64,000 nt of DNA. It comes from Atrichornis clamosus. Taxonomy: Eukaryota; Chordata; Aves; Passeriformes; Menuridae. Position numbers and translations under genes: made by a program. Below, piece after piece: positions 12,601 through 24,903 of the stretch. Every line of letters starts with the position of its first letter. Within the stretch, counting starts at the first letter, position 1. The notes beneath the pieces are model-generated. The model made no database searches. It saw only the letters and a program-made list of their open reading frames with translations, and was not told the origin of the DNA. The stretch lies in contig WBMZ01002672.1 in NCBI GenBank assembly GCA_013400975.1, forward strand, positions 1 to 64,000, read 5' to 3'.

Positions 12601-15600
12601 CTAAGGAAACATCACAGGCTGAGGGTTACGTGTTTCGCCAGAGAAAAACGCGGCTGACAAGTGGCTGTGCCGTGCAGTTCAGGAAAGGGGGGAGGGTCAG
12701 GAGAGATTTGCTTGCTGTCTGCTTCCTGGGAGGCAGTGGAGACAGTGGCAGAAGGAATAAGGCTCTCTAAGCAGTTCGTATGGATGGGGGAGTAAGACTT
12801 GATGAGGGCTAGAAAGGCAAGGAAAGGAACCAGCTAGTTGGATCATGCAGGACAAAAAAAGCATCCTTCACCAAGGAAGCCTTTTCTGCCTCCTGTCCAC
12901 AGTGACACAAGACCTTCTGTCCTCTCCCATTTTCTCACTTTTTTATCTCTAGAGAAACTGGTCATTTCCCCTTTTACCAAGGCTTTTGGCCAGCCACTCT
13001 CTTCATGGACTGGTTGTGCCTGCTGAAGTAGGTGTTATTAAGCCCCTCGATTTTGTGGAGAGGAGACTCCAAAAGGTCACCATGTGGTATGAAATCTATT
13101 GCCATTTTGTGTCCTTCAGCCCACACCTAAAGAGGAGTCTGAAGACAGAAGGACACACCAGACATTACTCTTTCCCGTGCTCCCTTACCAGGCCTACTTG
13201 GAACTTCTTGGGAGCACAACCAGTGGAGCCAGAAACTATCTTGGCAGAAGATGCAACTTGTATCCCATGATAATTGTTCAAAAAAAGAAATTTATAGAAA
13301 AGCAGCCCGCTTACTCAGGCTGGAATGAGCAGCAGTGGTACAGGGAATCACTGATAAAGGCTGGGGCTAGGAGTGGGCTGCAGAATTTTCCTGGATTACT
13401 TCTCTGAGAGACTCTGTGGGGATCCAACAGATACTTTCTCCTTGTGACTCTCCTGCATGTTCTGTCTAGAGCATGGATATCCAAAGGAATGTCTGATTTA
13501 GAGGTGTACTCTCACCGGAAGATGTGTTTAAGGCGTCTGTACCACTTTTTAACATGGGGAACAGCTCCCATGTCACCACCATGGCATGGCTCTTTCCTCA
13601 GGTCTTCAGGGACATGGATACCGTGAACTTGTTCTCATCACCAGCTGGAAACCTCCTGAGAGTACTGCAGTGCCACTGACTTCAAGCTCTAGGTTCCTCT
13701 GTGCTGGCTTCCCTGGAAGAAGAAAAGGATTGATGTTACCAAACAACAGCAGCAGAAGTTACAGTAATAAAAGCAGGGAAAAGGTTAAGCAGAGGAACTC
13801 TTGTAGAAGATGAAGCAGTGAGGTGTAAAGCTTCGGGGCCTAACAGCCAGCTGGAAACATGAGGGGCCTGGTATGTTTTGGGGTTTGCTGCATTCCGAAA
13901 AGGACCTCAGAGTGTCCCAGGATCTCCCAGAAAACTTCAACCCACCCTAGAGGATTTTCCGTCGGTGTGACCCATGTTCTGCTTTGAACACTTTAGCAGT
14001 GGGCACACAGAAAGGCCCACCTGGAAGGGTTTTGGTTTCCTCTAGAAAGGTCAGGGTCTGCATGCACCAACCCTGCTCTGTGGCTCACACCAACAGGGAG
14101 CATATGGGGACAACTGGGGGCACTGCTCCAGGGCCACAAGGCAACCTGCCCCTGTACCTGCGGCTGGCAGCGGGCACTGCACAAAGCACACACACAGCGC
14201 TGCCGTGAGGGAATTGCAGAGCAAGGACACGCCAGTGCTACAGCCCCGGGATCAGGCAGGACAGCACAGTCCTGATCACAGCTTGGCACCAGACCACATC
14301 ACAAGCACAGTCAAAGCAAGTATTGCCGCCAGGAGCGTTAGCTGTCCCCAGAGGGACTGGCAGCAGGCGAGGCTGTGGCTTCAGCTGTAGCCCACAGCAG
14401 TGAGAATCCTTGTCCAGCTGTGGCCAAGGAGCCTCCTACACGGCAGCACTCTGCCTGAGGCAGGAGGAAGCAAACCCAGCTTGCTCCTCAACAGGGCCAT
14501 AAGAATTCCATCACCAGAAGTCATTCAATGATGCAGCCAAAAGGTATGGTCTGTTCATTTTGTTTGGATTTACCTGATATTAGTGAAATGATAGACATTT
14601 GTATTAGTATTGGCATTAAGATTTTTACATTTAGGCCCAAAGTGATTAAAAGGCTTTGGCTTCCAAGTACTTTCATTAAGCTGTACTTTCCCACTTGCTG
14701 AAAATGCTTCTCACTTTGTTGAAAGCATGATTTCACACTACATGTTTGACCAAACTTCTTTGCCATCCCTGCTCTCAGAAAAGTCATTTCTAATTTCATT
14801 GTAGGAAGGCATAAAAACAAACCTGTCATTCATCCATGCCCTACAGGCTTTTTGACTCTTCTTTTGGCACTTGCCTTAGCATTGGAGAACCTTTATAGAT
14901 AATTGGGCAATGAAGTGTAAATGCTTTCTGGTGTGGGGAGTAAAGGATAGGCTTTTTTTCCCCAGAAAGAAACAGAACAATGTCTAATGTTGACAAAACT
15001 TGAGTTTTGTTTTTGACCTTTTAATGTGATGCTATATCTGAGTCTGGTTTCATCCTCACCACTTCTTTCTTTCATGTCAGTCTGTATTTAACAACAAGAG
15101 GCATAGTGCAAAGACCACCTTTCCTCACTGTGTGGGAATAGATTGGACACAGTTATAGACATTACATTCACAAGCAGCATGATTGTATTATTTTTGTGTC
15201 TCAAAATATGAAAAAACTGCCCTAGGGATAACAGGCAGGTCTAAGTAATGTACACATAACATATGGGCTCCTGCTGTGTATTTTTGACACTCCTTAACAG
15301 TGAGAATTAAGATCTATGACTCTCATCTCTCAGCTGATAACATCAAGACAGGCTGCAGTCACTGCACAGAGCCTTTCTGAAATCAAATTGGTCTCTGAGC
15401 AAACACAGCAGGTCATGCGGGGACTGTTAGATAAGAAGAGTTTGGAACTGCAGCATATATAGAAACAAGCCCCATCTACTGCACCAGGTGAAGCTGTACC
15501 TGACAGCGGTCTCTGACTCGGTTCTGTGATACGGGGTCTTGCTTTCACTGGGGATATGGACAGGAGCTCCCAAGAGCAGCTCAGAGCTCTGCAAAGAGGT

Positions 15601-16244
15601 AATCTCCGGTGGAAGAAAACCCAACCGCCACCAAATAATTAATCTTGCATTCCACTTGAGATTTCTCCCACACAAATGGGGGAAGGTGTGTCATGATTCA
15701 GATCACTGCCAAAATAGCACAACGTGGCATTTTGTAGTTTAATTGTTTCAGCAGTTCATTTTTTTTTCAGTAAGAACGAGTTTGATTTGTGCTCTCATCC
15801 TTGAAATCCCAGCATGAACTTCATTAAATGCAGTTTACTTTCTCTGAGTGACTAACAAGACCCCTGGTGCTGTGGGAAGTACAGCAGACTGCACGCTCCC
15901 CGGGAAGCTATGTCAACACCACACATTTCCAGTCACAGCCATGCCCTCCCGAGTCCCTCAGCATGTCTTCACCACAGGACCACCGTAGTCTGTGGCAAGC
16001 AGTAAGCACACTGCTAGCAAGATCCCTTTGAGAGAGAAAGTCCAGGGGAAACAGGATGGTCCCACTACTGGGAATTTGAATCAGATTAACTTCTACTTTT
16101 CCCTTTTAAATTATCAGCCATAAGGATGTTCTTATGCCCCAAGTGTCTCTTAAGAACCTCCACACACAGCAATGTTGAGAAGAAGCCCTTGCGTGCCTGC
16201 CACACATCTTACAGGTATTATTTAGTTATACATATTATATCCAC
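6659..16244. other. Non-coding intergenic stretch, no gene recognised
   Basis: About 9.6 kb with no recognisable protein or RNA gene. The longest open frame (11298-11801, minus, 167 codons) has no recognisable domain. One minus-strand exon-like segment with good splice sites is listed separately at 7879-8050. Confidence 0.45.
7879..8050 (-). other. Exon-like segment, minus strand
   Basis: On the minus strand a pyrimidine-rich acceptor ('ggatttttggtaatttcag') is followed by 172 nt and then by a consensus donor (CACAG|gtaagt). Only one of three frames is open, giving 56 whole codons rich in Ser, Gln, His and Asn, with no family recognised. It has the orientation of RRAS2 and COPB1 and lies upstream of the presumed RRAS2 promoter, so it could be a distal alternative 5' exon or an lncRNA exon. 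It could equally be a decoy, since such sites are common in non-coding DNA. Confidence 0.2.
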
Positions 16245-16772
16245 ACTTAGTTAACCCTGGTGAGGCCATATCTGGAATGCTGTGTCCAGTTCTGGCCTCC
16301 CTTAAGACAAGAGAGACATGTTGCTCCTGGAGCAGGCCCAGCAGAGGGTGACCAAAATGATGAAGGGACTGGAGCATCTCTTGTGAGGAAAGGCTGGGGG
16401 AGCTGGGCCTGTTCTGTCTCGAGAAGAGACAGCTGAGAGGGGAACGTCTGTCAATATCTGAAGGGAGGTGTCACAGGACAGACCAGGCTCTCCTTGGTAG
16501 TGCTGAGGAATAGGACATGAGACAACGGGCAGAAACTGATGCACAGGAAGTTCCACCTGAATATGAGGGAGAAATTCGTTATTGTGTGAGCGACCAAGCA
16601 CTGGAACAGGTTATCCAGAGAGGGTGTGGAGTCTCCCTCACTGGAGATATTCAAGAACCATCTGGACACAATCCTGTGCCTTGTGCTCTGGAATGACCCT
16701 GCTTGAGCAGGGAGGTTGGACCAGATGACCACTGTGGTCCCTTCCAGCCTGACCCATTCTGAGATTCTATGA
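16245..16772 (+). mobile_element. CR1 LINE 3' fragment
   Basis: The segment starts within the 3' part of the CR1 reverse transcriptase frame: TLVRPYLECCVQFWPPL is readable from about 16254 and matches the LVRPHLEYCVQFW block typical of CR1. Frameshifts follow. It then runs through the 'ctggaacaggttatccagagaggg...ctggagatattcaag' stretch to the 3' tail 'ggttggaccagatgacc...gtcccttccagcc...gattctatgaa'. It is about 530 bases long, 5'-truncated and non-functional. Within it, a CCAGCAGAGGGTG-like stretch near 16338-16350 weakly resembles a CTCF site. Confidence 0.92.
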
Positions 16773-17286
16773 ACTTAGTAATTTCTTCAGTAAAGGGCAT
16801 TTTTTCCCCTAGAAATGTCAGAAGTGGCTTCTTGTATCAGTAGTTTCAGCTCAGCATTTACATATTAGGGATGTAGTAAGTAGTTTAAAACAGGATTGTA
16901 GTAAGTTCATAAAGCCTTTGTAAAATATCACTACATTCAGCACGTACTTGTCTTTTTATATGTCAGTCTGGCTTTCTCAGAAGTGAAAGTGAAGGCAATG
17001 AACCCTAGTTAGACAACTAAAACAGCATCCAAGCCACTGAAATACTTTTTAGAGAAACACGCGAGGGCATGGGTGTGACTATCAACAAGCTCTTGGGTTT
17101 TCTAACCGTGCAATTGCCTTATTAAAAGAAAAATACAGGGATATAGGAAGTCATTTGTAGAAACAAATCAGAGTAATGGGCTACAGTTTCCTTGCTTTTT
17201 CCCTACTGAATGATAGAGATGTATTTGTACCACTTACTGATCTACCACATTGAGATTAAGCTGAATTTGATTTGATTTCACTGCAG

Positions 17287-20200
17287 GGTTCCTGAACTCA
17301 GAGTATCTATGGCAAGCACAACAAATGGGGAAATTGGAAACCACAGCAAGGTAAGCAAAATACTCAGAAATTCACCCCGAGAGTGCCATCTTATCTATCC
17401 CTTGTTAAGGGATTTATGCAACACTGGCTGAAATTGGTGATGTTTTTAACGCAGAGTTAATAAGAATTGTGAGCTATCAAATATGACAGAAAAAAGGGCT
17501 CCTGCAGCCACTATGGAGGATACAAGAAGAAAGAGGAAATAAATCTACTTTTTAGGTGTCCTAGTGTTTACCTGCAAGTGATCTGTAAGTTCACACAAAA
17601 CTCATTAGTCCTTTGTAACTGATAAACAGAGGCAATTCCCTTTCACCTTTACACGGAGATAGCCTGGCACTGCACTTCAGTAGGGCGAGCCACAGGTCAC
17701 AAGCAGAGGTAGATTTTTCCAAGGCAATGCGGTCACTTCCCTTATCTTATGGAAAATGGAACATGTTACAGAGCTCCCAGGACCTTCCTTTGATATTGCC
17801 ATAGAGGCTGGGTTTCAGCTTTTTGAGGTGTTTTTTGCACTCCACTGCTGCAATGAAGTGTTTGGATTTAATTCACTACCACTAATAAAATAATATTTCT
17901 AAATATAGGTACTTAAGACAGGGGGTATTCTGTGATCCAGCAACCAATATTTATTTATTTACTTAAAGGCCAAGCTCAGGAGAAGTGAAGCACAAGGGCT
18001 GCAATTCAAGCCATACATCCTTACAGAGCAAAGCCTCCCGAGTCTTTCAGCTGCAGACAGCACCTGCCCAGGAGGCAGTTTGCACTAGTTACTCCTCAAC
18101 CTGGACTTTGCCCTTCTTTAAATAACACATACAAGAAATACCAACAACACAAATAATACTCTCCCCCTTATCCCCTTCGGTAGCTGAAACTGAAATTAGT
18201 AGAACAAGAAAAGCAAATAAACCCACAGCACATATGGTGACGCTGAACAAATGCAAGAGCTGAGCTGCAGTCTGGATGGCAACAGCCCTTCACCTCCACT
18301 GGAAGCAGCCAGCCATGGAACAGCCAGGCATGACTTAGCTGGTATGCACATCAGGGATAAAGACCAGGTTCACTTACACAGTTGCAGTGACAGTTATTTA
18401 TTCAATAAAAAGCAGCTCATGTCTACCCCATCACAAATCTCTATCAAATAGATTCCATTTATCTCTCCACCTACTTCTTATTCCTGTCTTCCTTGCCCCT
18501 CACTATTCTTTCTGCAGTCACAGCACCTGAAGCATCGCTTCACTAGCACTCACCTCTTCAGCCAAAACCTCACCAGGGACATCCCTCGCTAGGAAAGCTT
18601 GATTCCCACTCAATAGGATTATTGCTGAACTCCTTCCATGGCCTCCCAAACTCCTCACAGCAATTCCTTACTTCGCCCTAGGCTGGTCACAGTAGATCTC
18701 TAATAGTAAGTCATCTTTCCCTTCACATCTTTTTGGAGTCCACTCCTTTCAAGGAATTCCTTTGCTGATCTCTTGCCTTTGTGTTCATGTTTCCCAGCTT
18801 CAGTGACTGACACAATTTCACTTCCATCATCACTGCCATTTCCCCCTTTCTTTCCTTAAAGCTATCCTGAGCAACTCTTCTCACTGAAACCCTTTGCCAT
18901 CATTTCCTTTCTTCAGTTGCAACGCACTAAAAATGAGATTTTGTTCGAGAACATTGAAGACAGAATTACAGTTCCTGTAAGGTTTTTAGAGATCACAAAT
19001 GTCTGAGATCAGAGGTCATGTATCAGTTTAATACAGTGCCTATTAAATGCGTCCTCAAGCTGTGTTTGATGCATCTGTAAAACTGGAAATAGCAATAACT
19101 AAGGAAAGGAGTAGTGCTGAGAATTTCCAAGAGCTGTAACACACACCAGGGATAAAAGAAGGAGATGCCAGTAGTCAAGGTTAGATTCCTCTGTCAGAAT
19201 CGTCTACTTGCCCCTCATAGTAAGATTTTGCACTGAGCCCACATGATGCTCATAACCACCAAGAGAACAAAATGAAAACCCATTATTCCACACGTTGAGG
19301 TGAATAGCTAGTAGGTGTGCTGGGAACATCATTCGAGGAATGTAGCAGCTTGTTTTCCCTAAGTAAAGAGAAAAAAAAGGTATTGTGCATCAGAAAAGTA
19401 TGGAAGTGTCCTGAGGCTTCTTGTTGGATGCTGTTGTTCACACATAATCCGTACCTTAAAGTCTTTCCTTAGGCATTGTCAGAGAGAGAAAGAACAAGAT
19501 TTAAAAGTTCAAGGTGTCACTAAGGCCAAATTAAGGAGGAGAGCAATGGTGGAAGGTGGGAAATAGTGTCAAAGGTCAAAATAATTTTAAATTTAAAAAA
19601 ACCCCAAACAACAGAGAGTGGCAAGCTAGTGAACATGAATAAAAATGGAGCTGAAACATTCTGAACATCAAAATATTCCAATATATAATATGTGATCGTT
19701 CCTCTCATGTACCTAGTGGGAATAAAGCAAAGACACTGGAGCAAAAGAAAGAATGTGAAGAAGAGAAGGAAGTCTAGAAGAAGTGTCCATTTCAGTATTG
19801 GACTGCTTCAGAGTTTTCCCAGTTTCACAAAAATAGACCATTACAAGAAAGTAGCATTTTCCAGAGTGAAGCTAGTCAACAACAACAAAAACAATAATAT
19901 CAGCTCTTGCTATAAATGATACTTGTCTCTGTGCCCAGATATTTTGCCTTTGGGAGCAAAATAGGTTTTCTCCCCCCATCTGCTGTTATTGGAGAGATTT
20001 TACAGCATTTCCTCATGCTGCCTCCCCATGGATCCAGTGAATAACTTGGTGTAGACTGGGGCTACGGATAGATCATGATAAATTTTATAGAGAGGAGAAA
20101 ATATGGCAAATCTGGTTCTAAAAGCTTAGCTTTCAGGTCATCTGCTAACAGATTCCATGTGACTGCCAGATGACTGTTTTAGTCAAGGTGCTGCCTAGGA

Positions 20201-21534
20201 ACATCAGACAGAAATGAAGAGTCTGTTTCTGAACACAACACAGAGATAAATAACATATATTACACCACTTCTAATAAGAATCAAAAAATGCTAGCCAAAT
20301 CCTGTGCCCAGTCAGACAGTTTCACCACAGAAGCTCACAGTCTAGGAGTCAGTTCTGACACAATGCAGAGACTAAAGAGAAAAGAGTGACAGGCGCAGGC
20401 AAGAAAACAGGCAACAAGAAAGTGAATAAAGTCTAACAAGAAGCCAGGACTTTGACGATGCAGCTCCTTAATTGCTCACTCTCTTCTAAAAGTGTGACAG
20501 TGGCCTCCTCAGTAGTTTGTCATAGGGCCTTTTCACAATTTCTGTTTTATTTAGCAGTCACTCATGATTTAGATAATGGAAAGGAATATTAAAGGTTATG
20601 AAAAAAGCACAGTAGAGTTCAAATTTTAAACAGACTTGCAAGTGAGCCTTGTCCTTGCCTCTCCACTGGAGGAGAAAGGTGGGAACTAAAATTATACACC
20701 TCTGGTAAATATTCATCTGATGTAATAAGACCTGCACTAAAGACACTCTCAAGTCAACCACATTTAAGAAGTTCACTGGAATTCTCTGCTTTTTTGTTGA
20801 AGGTTCTTCTAACTAGCTTTTGCAGATCATTCAGTACGAGGTCCTATAGAACTACAGACAAGACATAATCTTCCCTAATTACTATCAACCATTATTTCTT
20901 CACTGTTCATCATTGTTTTTCACACTCTGGTAGATTGCTTGTCCTCATTTTAATCAGTCAACTCATCCCACGAGTCAGAATCTGTATAAATGTCAAGTCA
21001 ATACTTAATTCTGTTAAGGTTGAAATTGAAAACGTTATCTCATAAACCAAACTACATTTTGCAGTCTGGGCTCTGAGTCAAAGTCAGGTGACGTGAGGGA
21101 AAGTTCAGAGAATCAGAAGAAATTCCAGGAACATTTTGTAAGCCAGTGACGATAAATTGTGTGTCTCACCAAATTCCACCTCAGGTAGATCCCTGCCACC
21201 CTACACTAGAGTGTACTGTCACAGGCTTACCATTTCCAGTAAAGATTATTGCATTTTAGTAGGGACTTATTCTGCATCCATTAGTGGCCTGCTTAGTGCT
21301 GAAAGGCTTGATGGGTTGCTTGAGATATCCAGAAGAGTATATTATCACTCATTTATTGGAAAAGTACCAGCAAGACTATCAAATATTTCTCTCTCTTTTT
21401 AAAAATTTTTTTAGTTAATTACTGAGGAGACACTTTCCTGCTTTTAACTGCAGGAAAATTCTGTAATCCTTAAACACACAGAAATCACCGTAGAGGAATT
21501 GAAAGGATATCTACAAAGGTGCCTTCAGAAAACA
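17287..21534 (+). other. Possible uncharacterised plus-strand gene: three exon-like segments in frame
   Basis: Three segments have acceptor and donor sites and join in one frame. Segment 1 (17287-17350) follows 'tttgatttcactgcag' and ends CAAG|gtaagc; it contains an ATG at 17309 followed by ASTTNGEIGNHSK and ends in phase 0. Segment 2 (18917-18976, exactly 20 codons) follows the strong tract 'catttcctttcttcag', reads LQRTKNEILFENIEDRITVP and ends before gtaagg. Segment 3 (21454-21534, 27 codons) follows 'cctgcttttaactgcag', is open in this frame only, starts ENSVILKHTEITVEELKGY and ends before gtaggt. I do not recognise the peptide. Segments 1 and 2 are each open in a second frame, so the phase agreement is modest evidence. 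An unannotated gene, an lncRNA or a chance run of decoy exons are all possible. Confidence 0.22.
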
Positions 21535-24500
21535 GTAGGTCCTGAATCTACAAAGGTTTTCTAATTTCAGAGCTTCAAGAGGACACCACTTTTTGTAATT
21601 TGACAGGAAGAGAAGAGTGGAGACTTGTGTTCCTGCTTAGATGTTTGCTGGGAACTCAGTCTTCCAGCATGGTGACTTTTTTCTTGACGGTTTTTTAGAA
21701 ATTGAATTTACAGCCAAATTAGCTTCATAATATCAGTAAATGAGACTGCTCTGCTCTATGTTTATAGTCTTCTAGGAAATGCAAGATTCATGTGCCCTTT
21801 AGGAGACAGACATCAATGAACAGACTAAGAACTCCAAACATTTTCCTGTAAAAATAATTGTATCTATTTTTAGATTCATGTTATTTTACTTATTTTAGAT
21901 ATAATCAAGCAGAGGCAGTAAAACCACGGGGTTTTGAGCTGCTGAGCACCCTGCATTTTCTGTGAAAGGTAGGCTGGAATAATCCAGGTAGGATGTACCC
22001 CTGGATGGGACCTGTTTAGCCTCAGAGAATGAGAATATTTTATGGCTCCTCAAAACACCCTAGGACTGCTTTACAAGCACCAGTAGGGAAAATGCGAATA
22101 AAACAAAACAAAACAAATCTGAGCTGGGAAACATAATAATTTCTCATTTGAACAGATCCTACGGCAGAGCAAGTGCAGCCTTTAGAAGTGTCACCACCAG
22201 ACCTGGGCACTCACCTCTCTGGGAAGTGTCTCCTCCTTCGGTCACTGTTGGGCCCCTTAACTGCAAACTCAGGTCATCCACATGGGGGAAAAGATTGCTG
22301 TGTTTAAAAAATTGCTTGGTTTAAACCTAAACCTAAAATATTAAGACAGATTCATAGACTAATAAAAACCCTAGGAAGTGTTTGTTAGGGTCTTCAGCTA
22401 TTAGCTATTATTCATTAACTGAATTCCCAAGCAGCCTTGAGGCATGACCAGAACAATATTGGCAAGATGTCCCATCCTGAGGAATTCGGCATGAATTTTT
22501 ACTCCCTCAAACATAAATAAAAAACAAATCTCTGCTGCTGACTAGAATCAAAACCAACCCTTCCCTTGTTTTTAATACATCACTTACACAGAGAAGGAGG
22601 GTGGAGTGAAAGTGTCCTTGCAGTATGGGGAGGGAGATGCAGAGCTACAACAGGAAGGGGACACAAGTGACTATTTTGTTATCCTCCATGCTGGCAGCCA
22701 CGTCCCCGTTGCCCACTGTCCTGCCTTCAACCCCATATCCCACTGGGACACTGCAGAGAACAACTCCAGCTCAGACCAGCCTGTGCTAGCAGGAGGTACA
22801 AGCACTCCTCTGCCTGAGAGCATCGTTAGGCTAGTTTTGGGTTTGAGAGAGGACAGAGACTATTTGAAATCACAGTTGCCTCTCCTGAGCTGTGAGATTC
22901 TGAAGGGATTTTTCCCCCAAGTAGCACACTTTCAGAGGACTTATAAGACCTGTTGAGGAAAATGAGGGTCTTCACTGTTATCCTCTTCGTCTTGCTATCC
23001 AGCAAACGAAACACAAATTAACCCTAACCTGTAACTCCCAACTAATTTACACCTGTTTCTTGGATGTGCTTCTCACTAAGGAAGAGAAAGTCCAGGCTGC
23101 CACCACAGAAGGGCTGCTGAGAAGATCAGACATGAAGCTCTTGCAAAGCAGCATTCCCACTGTGCCCGCCACAATCCAGCTGGGGAACCTGGAGTTGTTG
23201 AGGGTTAAAGCACACTCCAGGACACAGGCTCAGCTAGCTGCTGTTATCCAAACAAGTTGGCAGCAACTCCCTTTTCCACTGAGAAGAAAGGCTCCTGTGT
23301 TAGAGTTGATAACTTCACCTTTCATCCAATCAGACTCCTCAGTATGAAATGAACTGAAATGAGACTCCTACATGACGAATTTAAAGCCATCAGGTTTTTT
23401 CAGTTTTCACTGTTTTTTAAATTGTACAACAGAGTACCTGGAAGTACTGGCGTGGAGTTCTTAGGCCTTACGCACACCTGTGAAAGACGGGTTTCCAAGT
23501 CAGGCTGTCAGCTTGATTTGAAGTTGCTACATTCACTGTTTCTGGTTTGTTTAGCCTTGGTTGTAGTGTCTCCTCAAACAGTGAATTCTTCCACATATGG
23601 GTTGTCTCCCACCCTGCACGTACGGAGCCCAGTAGGATAAACTTCCATCCAGGTCTTGCTGAAACACAAGTAATCATCTACTTTCATTGTAGCTGGGGAT
23701 TTAAACACTGACCACTTTTTAAAAATGGCTTCAGGAAATCTGTAAATTCCTCTTTGAGCACTAGAACTTACAATAATAATCTCCAGAACACAGCACACAA
23801 ACTCAAGCAGCTGTGCAAGCATAGCTAGAAACCTGAGTGTGGCAGGAGGTATTTGTCTGAGTCCTGCTTTGGTTCTTGGACACTCAGGCACTCACATAAT
23901 GCCAAAGAGGGGCACAGAGCAATGAGAGAGGGAAGCTCATCCCAAACAAGCACGGCAGTGTAATCATGAAAAACACCTCAGTGAGCAAAGGAGAATGTGA
24001 GAGCTGTAAGAGCATGGAGTGACAATCTCGGCTCCAGTGGTTCTCCAGTGCTGAGGGAAGGCCTACTGGCCTCTCAAATAAACAGGATCTGTTACTAGCA
24101 GCACCTGTTTCACCAGTTTCTCTTCAGTGAGACAATCAACAGGACCCTGGATATGCACATCAAAGAAGTATCAATTCTAACAATGCTTTCTAGTGTAGCA
24201 GAAAAAGAAATGTCGGGACAAATAAGCCAGGGAAAATACACGTGTGCTGTGTTTGTCCCTGAGTGATGGAAAAAAATAGGCGGTACAAATCCACAAATCC
24301 CACTACTTAGAAAGTTTTGTTGCTTGATTATCCAATGCACTGTGCCTTTTATTCTGCCTTTGCTGTATCAACTCACACATGGTCAGGCAAAAAAAGGAAG
24401 AAACAATACTGATGTTTTGAATCTATAAGCACCAAAAGCTGTCCACGAGCACAAAGGACCAAAGAGCCCTGGGTTCATGCAGGAACCCAGACCTGCAGAG

Positions 24501-24840
24501 ACACTGTGTAATTCTGCTTCCTTTTTACTCCAAGCAGAACAAAAACTGCACTTACATCCTGAAAGGGAGAGTCACCAAAGGGCGTGCTAGATGACCTAAG
24601 AGACCTTTTGCATCTCTAATGCCTGATTCAGTTCAAAGAATGCAGACCTGTGAATCATGACACTGAGCTGAACAAGCAGTGACACAGCTGGAGCCAAAAG
24701 ACCTCCAAACATTGCCACTCACCCAAGGCCTTATTGTAAGCATATAATGAACGGAAAAAGTTGATGTGTTCGAGACAGGAACATAAACCAGAAGGCAGTG
24801 TGCCAGCCTGATCCCTCCAGCAGCATGTTTCCCTACCAAG

Positions 24841-24903
24841 GTAGAAGTCTTTGGGCTAAAGCCTGCGTGGGCAGAGGCTGGAAAAGAACCCCGAACCTCG
24901 CAG
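24841..24903 (+). other. Exon-like segment, 63 nt, phase 0 to 0
   Basis: Preceded by 'tgtttccctaccaag' and followed by CGCAG|gtaggt, it is open for 21 codons (starts VEVFGLKPAWAE) and could continue the plus-strand chain at 17287-21534. The acceptor is only moderate and the peptide is unfamiliar. Confidence 0.12.

Noticed and set aside
24587..24640. Possible CR1 tail ('gctagatgacctaagagacc...ctaatgcctgattc')
   Set aside because: Only a faint match to the CR1 3' end; too degenerate to call.
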